In this document: in pieces, positions 47,037 to 58,683 of the stretch
How positions within the stretch are numbered: position 1 is the stretch's first letter
Layout of the letters: each line of letters starts with the position of its first letter
NCBI GenBank assembly: GCA_035578175.1
Contig: JAQMRL010000001.1
Location: 372,055,720 to 372,119,719 of the forward strand
Source: Catonia carolina
Lineage: Eukaryota; Arthropoda; Insecta; Hemiptera; Achilidae
Direction: 5' to 3'
Length of the DNA stretch: 64,000 nucleotides
Notes under the pieces: model-generated
What the model was told of the DNA's origin: nothing
Seen by the model: only the letters and a program-made list of their open reading frames with translations
Databases searched by the model: none
Program-made: the position numbers and the translations under genes

Positions 47037-48633
47037 GACTGATCCCGAAAGTTATAGACCAATTTCCCTTTTGCCGATCCTGTCCAAATTATTCGAAAGG
47101 CTTCTTCTCCCGCGCCTGCGTCCTGTTGTTGAATCTGTTCTTCCCCCCGAGCAATTTGGTTTTCGTCAAGGACACTCCACAACTACCCAACTCCTCCGCA
47201 TCGTCACGGCACTTGTGGATGCCAGAAATTCTTACTGTGACACGACGGCTGTGCTGCTTGATTTTCGGGCTGCATTTGACCGCGTCTGGCATATGGGCCT
47301 CCTTTACAAACTGGCACAATTTTTCCCCCCCTCAACTGTCCGATTACTCCATTCCTATCTTACTGGAAGACAATTCCAAGTCTCTGTCACTATTCCTCAG
47401 TTCCACATGGCCATGTCCCCACTCACACCTTCGTCCGCGGGTGTACCTCAGGGCTCGGTCCTTGGGCCCATCCTCTATCTTATGTACACCTTCGATTTTC
47501 CTGTCCGTGATTCAATCCAATTCGGACTGTTTGCCGATGATGCTATTCTGTACCGTCACGGCAGATGCCTCCGCCTCAATTGCCGCGCGCTTCAAACTCA
47601 GCTTCTAGACATCACTAGCTGGTGTCGTGTCTGGAGACTTTCACTTAACCCCACAAAATGCGAAGCAATCCACTTTACACTAAAACGCAATGTTCCTCCG
47701 CCTCTACAAACTGCTCCTCCTGGCCTCCTTTACAAACTGGCACAATTTTTCCCCCCCTCAACTGTCCGATTACTCCATTCCTATCTTACTGGAAGACAAT
47801 TCCAAGTCTCTGTCACTATTCCTCAGTTCCACATGGCCATGTCCCCACTCACACCTTCGTCCGCGGGTGTACCTCAGGGCTCGGTCCTTGGGCCCATCCT
47901 CTATCTTATGTACACCTTCGATTTTCCTGTCCGTGATTCAATCCAATTCGGACTGTTTGCCGATGATGCTATTCTGTACCGTCACGGCAGATGCCTCCGC
48001 CTCAATTGCCGCGCGCTTCAAACTCAGCTTCTAGACATCACTAGCTGGTGTCGTGTCTGGAGACTTTCACTTAACCCCACAAAATGCGAAGCAATCCACT
48101 TTACACTAAAACGCAATGTTCCTCCGCCTCTACGATTGGAAGGGGAACTCCTCCCATGGCAGAACAGCGTGAGATATCTAGGGGTTGGCCTAGATAAACG
48201 ACTGACACTTCGACAGCACATTGACAGCAAGCTTAGCAAGGGTAGGGCCTTGTTCGCTTTACTCATCCCTTTGTTCCTCTCTCCTGCATACTCCTCAAAA
48301 CTGAAACTTCTGATGTACTCCTCTATCCTACGTCCTTTCCTTTTGTACGGGTCACCGGTATGGTGGCCCTTTCTCTCCAAGTCCAACAAAAGACGTACTT
48401 CAGCGTACCAGAACAAAGTCCTCCGGTGCATCACACAGTTCCACTATCTTATATCCAATCGCATCATACACGAACACCTTCTCTTCCCTTCTATGGAGGA
48501 CTTTATTTACAATACCTCGAAACGGCTACACGACGCTGGGAAAACTGACGGACCCCAGATCATTCAGGACTTGTACCGACGCCCACATCCACCTGAAGTC
48601 TCTATGCCATTACCGTTCCACGACTTTATCTAA
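47011..48633 (+). pseudogene. Jockey-type reverse transcriptase fragment with an in-frame 142-residue duplication
   Basis: The open frame runs from the snap-back joint to TAA at 48631-48633. Motifs in order: SYRPISLLPILSKLFERLLL, EQFGFRQGHSTTTQLL, AVLLDFRAAFDRVWH (catalytic Asp), GLLYKLAQFF, GVPQGSVLGP, FADDAILY (catalytic Asp pair), WRLSLNPTKCEAIHF. The whole segment from GLLYKL to NVPPPL then repeats, including a second GVPQGSVLGP and FADDAILY. The tail has SVRYLGVGLDKRL, PFLLYGSPVWWPF, and YQNKVLRCITQFHYL. The endonuclease and RT N-terminus are missing. The duplication keeps frame, but a polymerase with two palm halves is not expected to fold normally. Confidence 0.88.
47296..48133 (+). 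repeat. Tandem duplication, 2 x 412 bp with 14-bp joint
   Basis: 47296-47707 and 47722-48133 appear identical by eye; the period is 426 bp. The 14-bp joint AAACTGCTCCTCCT resembles neighbouring sequence (CTACAAACTG near CTTTACAAACTGG), suggesting template switching or short-homology repair. Identity implies it is recent. Confidence 0.95.
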
Positions 48634-49279
48634 ATTCCAGTATGACCCGCTTAACAAAATTTAGAGTTGCCCCATTTTTATTCCGCCCTGTATTCCTCTT
48701 ATTTGCCCATGCCCCTTCTACTTGTATGACTCACTCCCCCCAGTTGGTAGTTGTCACCATGTTCCTATGCATAATCACTCCACTACGGTGAAAAGAGCCG
48801 CCATTTTAAATTAGTAAACACTCAGAAAATAAAAAGGCCGGTGATTATGCCAAACTCTACCCTTTCCGTCTCCCCTGAAATCATAAACAAACCCCTACCT
48901 TAAATTATACCTTTAGTCCACGTTCAGTAAAATGCATGCCTTCCCCTCACCAAGATAATGGGACTCCCACAAAACTGAAAAAGGCCACTGAAATATAAAA
49001 TAAAATAAAAGAGCCGCTCTTAAACCCACTTGTCCCTTACTTTAAATTTTCCACAGATAACTTCTAAAAATGAATTACCTCCTTTCAAGTCCCAGTTCCA
49101 ATGTCCCACGAACCAGAATCCTATTTCCTATTTAAACTATAAAATTCCCCCTAAATTTCTTGAGGTTGCAATTATTCTGTTATATTGTTCCCCGAGCGAC
49201 CAGGTGTTCCTTAACACGAAGTCGCCATCATAGGGCTTCTTGGCCCTCTCAACCAGGATTCAGGATTCAGGATTACAAT

Positions 49280-50514
49280 AGAAGAGCTTATCAGATGAGG
49301 GTAAAATTATGTAAGAAAAATAAATTTTCGAGGAAAATTCGATCAAAGTTAAGGCCTCCATTTTGTTTTTGCGAATTGTCTGATTTCTTTTACTTTGGTA
49401 CCTAAATATTATTATACCTTAATGGAAAAATATATTATAGACTATAATTAAAACTTCTTCAAACTTTACTTTCAAAGTTTCTCTTTAGTATCGCTTTTAA
49501 TATCCTCGCATATAATGCCTTCATCCACTAAAAAGCTGTATCCTCTGAGAATCTATTTTTTAAGAAACTTAAAAATGTTTTTTTGGTAATGAGGATGAAT
49601 ATTTTATAACACTAAAGTTAGCTGTTATTATTCTAAAAATATATATGTTTACAGAGATTAAAGTGCAATCAGGAGAAAGTAGTTATCAGTGATTTTAACA
49701 CCTTTATCCACTAAAAAACACATAAAACTTACGAAAAAAATAGTGCGGTTTATCATATCATTTTTCCTATGTGAATGATATTTTCTTATGACATATTCAT
49801 TAAATTGTCAATAACATGAAAACTAATACATTTTAAAACATAGTTTACATGCAATTTGAAATTATTGGATGTTCATTATTTAAATAATCAACTATATTTC
49901 AGCGTAATTGGAATACCCCGTTCTACCTCTTTACCACGTGTACTAATAATTTATTAACATTATCCCGACGTTTTACTTATTATAAATGCAAAGTAATTAT
50001 TAAGCAAAAAGTTTGTTCCAATTGGTGTCAGATTATTAGTTAAAATATTGACGTCTGTTTAAAAATTAATGATTTTACCCCAAAAAGTGTGAAAAGATAG
50101 ATTTAAATAAATGAATTTGTCCTATACATTATTGTTGGTGTTCAGATCTATCAATATTATTTTTAAAGACTTAACAAAAATATTGTTAATAATTCATTTT
50201 TAAAATGTCACTGAATATTTATAGTACTTTTTAATTATAATCACCAAAAATCAACGTTTTTATTGATTAAAAGTAATAATTGTGAACCAATTAGTATTAA
50301 AAAAGATGTATTTTTAGAGACTACATAATATTAAAATCAACTTACGATCCCATTATAGGACTCCAATGATGGTTATTCGAATCAAATATTTGAATAATTC
50401 ACACTTTTTTTTAAAATCTGTAATAAAATTCTATAAATGCGAAAGTCTTTGTAGAAATAACTCCTTAATTAATAACTCGTTTATCACTAACTGTTTAACA
50501 TGCCGTTCACCTTA
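49280..50514. other. AT-rich non-coding stretch
   Basis: No gene is supported. Near 50438 an ATAAATGCGAAAGTCTTTGT motif recalls the start of R-E. Confidence 0.4.
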
Positions 50515-50672
50515 AGTAGCCTAGTGTAGTGGTCAGCGCAACTGTCTTCTATACAGGGTCCCTGGTTCGATTCCTCGTCAGGTCAGACATTTTGCTTTAC
50601 TGATTTTCATTTATCACTCTTCACCGTCTGCTTAAAACTTAATGTGCATAACAGTCGGCGTTAAAAAAAATC
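50515..50672 (+). mobile_element. SINE B copy, plus strand (well preserved)
   Basis: Head GCCTAGTGTAGTGGTCAGCG and AACTGTCTTCTATACAGGG, B box TGGTTCGATTCCTCG, CAGGTCAGACATTTTGC, TTCATTTATCACTCTTCACC, GTCTGCTTAAAAC, and the 3' block TGCATAACAGTCGGCGT and AAAAAAA. Confidence 0.82.
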
Positions 50673-50744
50673 AGCAGTCGTGGGACTGACCGACAAAAGT
50701 GACTACTTAATTAATTAATTTTAAGTTAACAAATTAAATTAAAA

Positions 50745-50890
50745 AAGATTACTTTGACTAGCGCTAATTTACTAACGCTAGTCAATCACCCCTACTAACG
50801 CCAGTCTGGCAACGTTTACAAACGTTCACACCGAGCTAATAAACTAACGTCTAGTACTAGCAGCTAGTATTAGGTCGTAGGAATAAGCCT
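50745..50890. repeat. Repetitive GCTAGT-rich patch with hairpin
   Basis: TGACTAGCG and CGCTAGTCA form a hairpin at about 50756-50785, and related words (ACGCCAGTC, AACGTCTAGTACTAGC, GCAGCTAGTATTAGG) follow. It may be a decayed MITE; ends and TSD were not found. Confidence 0.4.
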
Positions 50891-51305
50891 TAAAACCAAT
50901 GTCTCGTGTTAGATTTACAGCAATGAAAGAGCTGCAACGTTATTTTGTTTTGAATAACTTGTTTAAATGTTACCGCTTAAACAAACTATAAAGATAGTTG
51001 AAAAATAAAACAATACTTTTTTTACTTACAAGAAACACAAAATAGTATATGAAATGCCAATACAATGGGTTTGGAATGTAAAAGTTAAAATCAATAAAAA
51101 ACTAAAATTAATCGTATAATTTTCAAATTCAATTTGACCAATCTGAAGTTGATGTTCAATGTAAGCCAGCGTTGACCGCACTGTAGATATACACCAAATA
51201 TATAAATTCGAAAGGCTTCACTTGACTAACTGACTGACAGATTTGTCATTATTCTCTTATTATCTACTTACCTAGATAACCGTAATTTGATATAATTTTT
51301 TAAAA
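50891..51305. other. AT-rich non-coding stretch
   Basis: No gene or clear repeat apart from a possible R-E start at 51200 (TAAATTCGAAAGGCTTCACT). Confidence 0.4.
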
Positions 51306-51493
51306 ATTTATTTATTTAACGTCGCATCAACTACAATGGTCATTAGCGATGACGTTAGGGTGTAACTTTTGTTCAATGGAGGATGAAATGATTTTTTGTA
51401 ACGTATGAAAATATGCCGTGTCTGAGTAGGATTCGAACCCAGGACCGCATGATGAGAGGCGAGCATATTACCAACTACGCCAATGCGGCCGGC
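51306..51493 (-). mobile_element. SINE C copy, minus strand
   Basis: In sense orientation: GCCGGCCGCATTGGCGTAGT, GCTCGCCTCTCATCATGCGG, B box GGGTTCGAATCC, then CATTTCATCCTCCATTG and the tail CATCGCTAATGACCATTG, TAGTTGATGCGACGTTAAA and TAAA. It is very similar to 60068-60246. Confidence 0.82.
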
Positions 51494-53255
51494 ATTACAC
51501 TGTTACATTTGTTCATAAGGGTCTGAAAAGAAATAATTTATATTTCAACCACTTGCACTAAGAAAATAGACCAAAAAGGGGTAAAATGGAATAAATGTAT
51601 ATTATTTCTATACGTTCTCGAAGAGTCACAGTTTTAAAAATTGCCTATTTTGTTCTATAAGTGACTAGAAACGGGTTAAAAATAAGTGTAATTCCTCTAA
51701 AGCAATAAAATATATTACGTTTGCACCTTCTCAAGGAATTCGAATCTGAAAATCGGCATTAGTATTCTTACATATTGATGTGTATACCGTACAGCATACA
51801 GAAAAAGTTATATGAGCGGGAAAAACAATAACTCAGTTTATTTTTACTGCACCTGTCTAAGGCTAGTGTAAAATATTCAGGGTTGATATTTAATTATTTA
51901 TTTGGCATGTAATCATATTTTTGAATGTACTAAGTACAAGAGTTGGCAGTTAACAAATTTATAAACCTTTATATTTACATCAATTAGTTCATTAACGTCT
52001 TATAAAAAATTTAATTATCCTGTTAAGTATTATTTTATCTGTAACATAATTGCTGATCTGATTCTTAACAATGTGTAAACAATTTTCAAGGGAAATCTAT
52101 TTGTATTTTTAAACACATTTTTAAAGTCTAGTGTACTTAAATCATTTGTTAAACTTTCAATATTCCTGTAAATAAGATGCATTTACTGCATTTAATTCTT
52201 TCTATTCTAATGACTTCAGCTGTCCTCTTCTGCTTGTTCATTTATTTCCCGTTTTGTTCTCATTTAAAATAAAATAAAACTTTATCGCATTATTAAAGCT
52301 GTTGTCCTGAATAATAATATTTCAAGTCATTTCTATTTTAATATTGTTTTACTAAATATAATATTCTATACCTCTTAAAATAGGTTATGAGTTTATGTGA
52401 AAAAATTGGCTAATATTTTGGTTAATACGCGTTACTAATGGAAATTTATTGTAATGTGTGTTACTCTCCGTAGCGAAAAAAATTATAGTAAAAAACAATG
52501 TGAAAGGTATTTAAAAAAATATTATTTGAAGTAATGCCAAATTACAGTAGTATGGCATAAAACATCGAAATTGCTTAACAACGCTTTTGTTTGATGGAAC
52601 CTGTCTTAAATAAATTTATACATTTCACCCCATAAGCCTCAACTGACAACTATAATGAACTACTTTATAGCACAAAAGAACTCTTTTCATTCTTGTACAT
52701 TAAATGATTATGAAAGGTAAACCTAAATTTGTCTTAGACAGTGAGAAACTATAGAACTTGGGCGCGTTTGGTTTGTAGCGTAAAGTAGAGAGTATTGACA
52801 TAACATTTCCAGATTTCAAATCCAGATGCCTGGATTTCATTTAATCTTCACGTTAGTAACCTCTCAAACCAAAAAGTGGTTGCAAAAGTATGTGTGTTTG
52901 GGTTTTTATTGGTGTTCGAGAAAATATTACTAAACTGATTAAGCTGAAATTTGAAAATGATCGTTTAGTGACGATAACTAACACACTCTTATTAACTTCA
53001 TTTCACTCTGTCTAAACACTAACTCTGACAAAAGCTGGGCTGTTTTTACATGTGAACACACAAAAAGAATCTAGAAAAGCCAAGAAATAAATAATAAAAG
53101 AACGAAATAGAACCTAAAAGAATACAATAATAATTTATACTCTACGCTAGAGAAATCCAGATAGTAACAAAAAGAAAGTACATGATAGCCATATTTGCAA
53201 ACAAGACTTCCGACGCTACGCAGGTGTAAAACCACACCTTTTAAACTTCATACAA
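51494..53255. other. AT-rich non-coding region with R-E (51540-51845) and an inverted R-D relic (52845-53080)
   Basis: R-E blocks (GGGGTAAAATGGAATAAATG, TATACGTTCTCGAAGAGTCA, AATCGGCATTAGTATTCTTA) match 19960-20410 in order. No gene is supported. Confidence 0.5.
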
Positions 53256-53256
53256 A

Positions 53257-53998
53257 ATCATCATCATCATCATCATCATCTGTCAAGGATTAGGCTCAAT
53301 GGCCTGTTCTGACATCCATCTCATTTTAGGTCTTTCCAAACCTCGTTTCCCTCTAGGTTTATAAATTATTTCCATGATCGCAGAGGAAGTCTATGAGTTG
53401 GGATGCGAAGTAAATGGTTGGACCAGTTTCTCTTATATATTCTTAACGTTTCCAACAGTGACTGAAGATTTAACTCGGCGTGGATAGCTTCGTTACGTAC
53501 TCTATCTAACCGGGTACAACCTTTGACTCCTCGTAAAAATCTCATTTCAGCAGCCTGGATACGAGATTCATTCCTCTGTAATGACACCCATGTTTCACTC
53601 CCATAAGTTATGAGTGGTACAGCCATTGCTCTATAAAATTTCATTTGGGTGTCCTCTCTGAGTTTTCTTTCCTATTGTCCGGCGAATAGAACCGCATTCA
53701 GCGCTGAATTTTGCCAGTTTTTTCACCAAGTCGTCATCTATGGCATAGGAAATCTTACATCCTAAATATTTAAAGTTTCAAACTTGTTCTATAGTTCGGT
53801 TGCCAAGTAGGTTATAATTTTTGAGCAAACTAGCCATCTTCCCTTGATTGCCATAACCTTTGATTTTTGCGCCGATATTTCCATACCAAATTCTACGCTA
53901 ATGTTGTGCAACTTATAAATAGCATATTGAAGCCTGTCTTCTGTGTCAAAAATGATAACAGTGTCATCTGCGTACAGCAATGAATTCAGGAAATTTAA
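53257..53998 (-). mobile_element. RTE-like LINE 3' fragment ending in (GAT)n
   Basis: On the minus strand, an RT fragment begins LLYADDTVIIF and ends GLERPKMRWMSEQAIEPNP before TGA, followed almost directly by an ATG/GAT trinucleotide tail (eight units at 53257-53280). Short tandem repeats in place of poly-A are normal for several non-LTR clades, including RTE. The left flank of the 5' end abuts a short R-C fragment at 54045-54085. Confidence 0.82.
53300..53990 (-). pseudogene. RTE-like reverse transcriptase, C-terminal part, frameshifted
   Basis: First segment (53789-53990): LLYADDTVIIF with the catalytic Asp pair, then EFGMEISAQKSKVMAIKG. After one or more frameshifts around 53650-53790: ISYAIDDDLVKKLAKFSA, MKFYRAMAVPLITYGSETW, ESRIQAAEMRFLRGVKGCTR, RVRNEAIHAELN, NHLLRIPTHRLP, then a further shift and GKRGLERPKMRWMSEQ. 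It closely parallels the fragment at 63855-64000. It is dead. Confidence 0.83.
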
Positions 53999-54044
53999 TT
54001 CATGTATTCACATAAATACATTTGTTGTGATTTTTCAATGCTAC

Positions 54045-54085
54045 AAAATATAGTTCTGTTTCTTATCACATGGTCAGCCAATTAT
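54045..54085 (+). repeat. Repeat R-C, short internal fragment
   Basis: ATAGTTCTGTTTCTTATCAC and ATGGTCAGCCAATTA match positions inside the R-C copies at 21310 and 29690. Only about 40 bp remain. Confidence 0.6.
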
Positions 54086-54502
54086 AATCCGTGAGGTTAA
54101 ACAGTGTCTCTCGCCCAGCCAAGCCTTCATACAATAATCGTTTTATTACTCTACCTATTGTTCATTTTTCGTAGTTAGACAGAAATTAGCAATATTTAAA
54201 TAAAATTAAAATAAGTAGAAATAAAATTTAAAGTAAAAAATTAAATATTTATGAGTATAATTATAAAATACTATTAAGTAATACCATACTCCCTGAAACG
54301 GTTCAGTGGCCAAATAAATAAATAAATGTTAATAAAAAAAATTTAAGGCAATTAAAACTGTTACAACTTTAGTACGTAACATTTTTTCGAACTCTAAGCG
54401 AACTCGCTAGCGGTAACTTACGATTTTTTGCAAAATAACTTAATATATCGGTTCATTTCAAATTGAGTCATCCCACATTGTTGACCGAGGAAACGTTTTA
54501 TT
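54086..54502. other. AT-rich non-coding stretch
   Basis: No gene or assigned repeat is seen. Confidence 0.4.
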
Positions 54503-54687
54503 GTTGTGCATATTTTTTTTTTTTTTGAATAACTGTAAATATACGATCTGCTCTCATAGAACAATGAGTAGATGTGTTATAAGTATAAATCTTGAGTAAG
54601 TAATACCCCTTGGTATTACTCTAAAAAATTTCCCATTTTGTTGAATTGATCTTGCCAGGAATGTAAAATAAATTACACAATCACATA

Positions 54688-57363
54688 TTAAAATAAATCT
54701 GTAGGGTGTAGTGTGCATAGTCTTCTGTGTGTTCCACTGTTGTCTAGGAGATTGATGGCTTCTGGATTCTGATGATTTTCAAGTCTTGTTTGGTAACTGG
54801 TGCAAAATTTCTGTATAGCTTCGTGTACCGTGGGAGTGTTCGTGTCTCTGTGCAATATAGTGTTGGATATGTACCAAGGTGAGTCCATGATGTTTCGAAG
54901 TATTTTTGACTGAAACCGTTGAATTATTTCAATGTTACTGTGACTTGCTGTGCCCCAGAGTTGTATCCCATATGTCCACACAGGTTTAAGTACAGTTTTA
55001 TAAATTAACAATTTGTTTTGTGCCGATAATTTGGATTTTCCATTAAGCATCCAATACAGCTGTTGGTATTTAAGATTTAACTGTTTTCGTTTGTTCCATA
55101 TGCGAGTCCTCCATGTTAGACGCCTGTCCAGATGGAGGCCAAGATATTTTGCCGTATCAGATTGTGGAATTTGTACGTTGTTAAAAAACACTGGTGAACA
55201 TGTTTCCCGTTTTAGTGTAAATGTGACGTGCAGACTCTTGTGTTCATTTGTTTTTATACGCCACTTTTTTTTGCCAATTTTGTACGCTGTCTAAGTGTTG
55301 CTGCAAGTTATGAGATGCAATTTGTGCATCTTCGTGTATTGCCTGAATGGCTGTGTCGTCGGCAAATGTTGCCACTGTAGTGTTGTCATTTTGTGGAAGA
55401 TCAGAAGTGTAAATGGTGAACAAAACAGGATACAGCACGCTTCCTTGAGGAGCACCACCTTCAATTAATTTTAGAGATGATTGTTCGTCCTTATATTTCA
55501 CTGTAAAGTATCGGTCCTCCAAATAAGATGCAATAATTGAGTAATACTGATGGGGAAGATTTTGTTTAATCTTAAAAAGAAGACCCGCATGCCACACTTT
55601 GTCAAAGGCTTGCTTGATGTCAAGAAATGCCGTGGAGCAATATTTCTTTTCTTCAAGTGCTTTGTAGATGTTGTTTACAACTCTGTGAATTTGCTCAATC
55701 GTTCCATGACCTTCTCTGAAACCAAACTGGCAATTCGGAATGAGATTTATGGTATCCAGTACTGGGCGTAATCTCTGAAGCAATAATTTTTCAAATACTT
55801 TTGAAAGAATTGGCAACAAACTTATTGGTCTGTAAGATGATATTTCGTGTGGTGGCTTCCCAGGTTTTAGGATAATTATAATTTGAGCAACTTTCCAGTA
55901 AGAAGGAAAGTACTCCAGACGTAATATTGCATTAAAAATTATTGTAATCAGCCTAAGGGCCTTGTCAGGAAGTTCTTTCAAAATTTTCCCCGTGATGAGG
56001 TCAAAACCTGTTGCTTTATTCGAACTCAAATTTACTTTAATGGTGTGTTTTATTTCAATTTAACTACTTTTATTGGAGGACTCATTTGAAACGGAGAACT
56101 AAAAAATTCAAATAATTCTTTTTCATCGTCTGGATTGCATTCAGATGGGAAAGGTTTAAAAACCTCTGATAGGTACTCGGCAACCGCTTCAGCCTTGTCA
56201 TGATTACTTTTAGCCCAACCAGTTGAAGTTTTAAATAGAGATGTGTGTTGCTTCGAACGTTTAGCTTTCTTCATTTGCTTCCACAAAGAATAGTTTGTCG
56301 TGTTGTCAGGAGACAAGAGTTCCAAATATTATTGTATTGAGTCGTTAGTAAAATTCCGTAACATTCGTTTCAAAGTTTGGGCAGCGTTATTGAAGAGCCT
56401 TTTGTCATGCGGGTTCCTAGAGCGTTGCCAATTTCGTCGAAGTCGTCGTTTTTCAGTAATGGCCTGTTTTAAGTAACCTGGTAGATATGCGGTTTGTTTA
56501 GAGAGCCTAATAACCGGTGTAGCTTCCCAGCCAGCAGTTTGAATCGTTTTAGTTAGATGTTCTACAGCGCTGTCGATATCGGTCGTGTCTTTTAATCTCA
56601 AGTTGCAATCAAGATTTGCTTCCACTAAAGTTCTAAACGAATCCCAATCAGTATGTTTATTGTGTAAGGCTGGAAGAGGCGATTGAGTTTGCAGGTTTTG
56701 ACTGAGCGAAACGATGACCGGTGAGTGATCGGATGACAGGTCAAAACTTGATTCAATGTTCGCATAAACGTCTGGAATACCTTTCGTCACGAAGAAGTCT
56801 AAAAGATCTGGCACTCTGTTTTCATCAGTCGGCCAATACGTGGGCTCACCTGTAGACAAGCATGATAACTGAAGATCTTGAATCACAGTAAGCAGAACTC
56901 GTCCTCTTGGAGATGTTAGTCTAGAGCCCCAGTATGTACTTTTGGAATTAAAATCAGCTCCAACTATAAACCGTCTTCCTAAACTGTTGAAAAACGTGAC
57001 AAGAATTTCAGGAGACAGTCTATATCGTGGCGGTAAATAAGCAGCGGATATGTGAAGTGGACCCATCCAGTCTGTTACCACAACACTACTGGCTTGAATC
57101 TCATCCGTTTGATATGGAGGTAACTGGTGGTGAACAATAGTACTCTTAATGAGTAGAGCCGACCCTCCATGTGCTCTTCCATCCGGAGAATTTGTGTTGT
57201 ATATGTCAAAACCAGGAATTTTAAATGTGTGTTGTTGCGTAAAATGCGTTTCTGAAATCAATATTATGTCCAAGTTCTGGTCTATTATAAAAGCGTGTAG
57301 TTCCTGTTTGTGCTGCATGAGTCCGTTGGCGTTCCAAAGTGCAATACGAAATCCCCGTTCCAT
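54688..57363 (-). pseudogene. Jockey ORF2 (APE-type endonuclease and reverse transcriptase), three lesions
   Basis: ORF2 starts at ATG 57363, whose A is the last base of the ORF1 TAA (TAATG), a layout used for reinitiation. Endonuclease motifs: ALWNANGL (8-15), ISETHF (36-41), GGSALLIK (66-73), GADFNSKSTYWGS (135-147), DLLDFF (186-191), SSDHSPV (210-216). An in-frame TAA at 56329-56331 interrupts it. The frame continues with a linker (LWKQMKKAKRS) to a 1-nt frameshift at about 56055. The RT follows: SYRPISLLPILSKVFEKLLL, FGFREGHGTIEQ, FLDIKQAFDKVWH, GAPQGSVLYPVLF and the catalytic FADDTAI. A frameshift in A8 (T8 on the plus strand at 55265-55272) separates the thumb and tail (YLGLHLDRRLTW, WGTASHSNIEIIQRFQ). 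The enzyme would nick target DNA and prime reverse transcription there; this copy is inactive as written. Confidence 0.92.
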
Positions 57364-58683
57364 TAATGCAGTTTTGTCAGAAGTGATGATATGATGTTTA
57401 GAATAGTGCGTATGTCTTCAGATAATTTTAATTGGTTCTCTATTTGACGTTCAAGTAATTGTTCCAGTTTTGAAAGTCTTGTGTCCATATAAGTGACATT
57501 TGACGGGTATGAAGGTTGTTTGTCTTGAGTTTCAGTGGAGTGAACTTTAGTGGCTTGTGCATAGGATTGAGGTCTGTTTAAAAGGCGAAGGTCCCGAGGA
57601 GAAACAGATGGAGGAATTTTTTGAGGAGCAGGTAGTTTATCCCTGTCTGGTGTAGCCTCCGGTCTGGCTTCTGGAGTATTAGTGTCATTTTGGTACGTTG
57701 TAATTCGTTTTCTGGGTGAAGGAAATTTTGTCATTTTGATCTCCTTATAAATAGAGCATCCCTTGTAGTTAGCGGGATGCTCACCATTACGCAGCACACA
57801 CTTCGCTTTTGTAGTCCTGTCTTTCTTAGGACACTCCTGAGTCGAATGGTCTTTTGCGCACTTCACACAGCGAAATGGATGCCGACAATATCCCTTGGAA
57901 TGACCATATCGTTGGCATCGTTGGCATTGGATTATTTCCTTTTTGTCATAAGGCATTTCAAATTTTATACGCGCGTTCAACAGATATTCAATATCTAGGA
58001 TGTCTTTATTGTTTTCGTTTTTCAGCATATCAATAAAAAATAAATTTAACGGTTCCTTTGTTGTTCTGTGCTTAACGTTATGGATTCTAATTACTCTGTG
58101 CCCTTTACTTTCTATGTCAGATTTTAAATCATCGAGATCTACCGTATGGTGCATTCCTCTCAGTACTACTCTAAAATTTCGTTGATTACTAAGTTGAAAA
58201 GTATGAAAACTGACTCGTTCTTTTTCCAATAATTTTAAGATTAGCACATAAGTTTTAGTGTCGTTAGGTATCAATTTCACTTGGTTCCTATTCTGCAGTT
58301 TATAAATGCACGTCTTTAGCTACGGAATCAATTAAACGTAAAGTGTTATTTATGTCAACAACGTCAATAAAAATCGGCTTCGGTTTCTCTGTAGACGGGT
58401 TGTCGTGGTCGTTGATGTCAGTATTTTCAACAAATACTAATTGGTCAAATTTATTGGACAATTCGATAAATTGTTTACTGAAAGTTTTACTTTTATCCGT
58501 TAATGCATTACGTTTCGTACTGTGATTGGACGTGTTGATGTCTTCATTTTGACGTTTCTTGCCTCGGATGGTTCGCCAATCATTACTGGCGCAGTGAGTG
58601 ACGTCACTGTTACGACACAATTCAAACTCGGCATCACTGGGACTAACTGAAACAGCTATTCCGTGATTCGAATAAAAATTCAT
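57363..58683 (-). pseudogene. Jockey ORF1 (Gag-like nucleic-acid-binding protein), one frameshift
   Basis: ORF1 starts at ATG 58683 and runs 127 residues of low-complexity, charged sequence (KKRQNEDINTSNHSTKRN) before a single frameshift at about 58310. In the next frame, KLQNRNQVKLIPND continues without a stop to 57363. This part holds a PRE_C2HC-like domain (RVVLRGMHHTVDLDDLKSDI, NLFFIDM) and then CCHC zinc knuckles. Numbering from MKLIPND, knuckle 1 is C119-C122-H127-C132, knuckle 2 is C138-C141-H145-C150, and knuckle 3 is C161-(R164)-H168-C175, with the second Cys replaced by Arg. In this clade the protein packages the element's RNA. The C-terminal region is Pro/Thr/Gln-rich. The stop overlaps the ORF2 start by one base. 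Confidence 0.9.

Larger units (their letters stand above)
46976..49269 (+). mobile_element. 5'-truncated Jockey-type LINE with TSD, 5' snap-back inversion and internal duplication
   Basis: GGATTACAAT occurs at 46966-46975 and 49270-49279, flanking the insertion as a target-site duplication (it overlaps the tail repeat on the right). The 3' end is a heptamer repeat CAGGATT x3 at 49254-49274 instead of poly-A. The coding part (47011-48633) is the C-terminal two thirds of a reverse transcriptase. The 3' UTR is about 640 bp and less AT-rich than the surroundings. The first 31 bases of the insertion (46976-47006) are mostly an inverted copy of the element's own truncated 5' end. Confidence 0.88.

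Noticed and set aside
47089..48434. Other-frame and antisense open frames over the 47-48.6 kb RT
   Set aside because: They are shadows of the RT frame; the same shadows appear twice because of the duplication.
50519..50585. tRNA-like sequences with A and B boxes (many sites, e.g. 14583, 16600, 18663, 36440, 50519)
   Set aside because: They are followed by repeated non-tRNA bodies and A-rich tails and do not pair as complete cloverleaves by eye, so they are SINE heads, not tRNA genes.
55013..58525. Plus-strand open frames opposite the Jockey element
   Set aside because: They are antisense shadows of ORF1 and ORF2.
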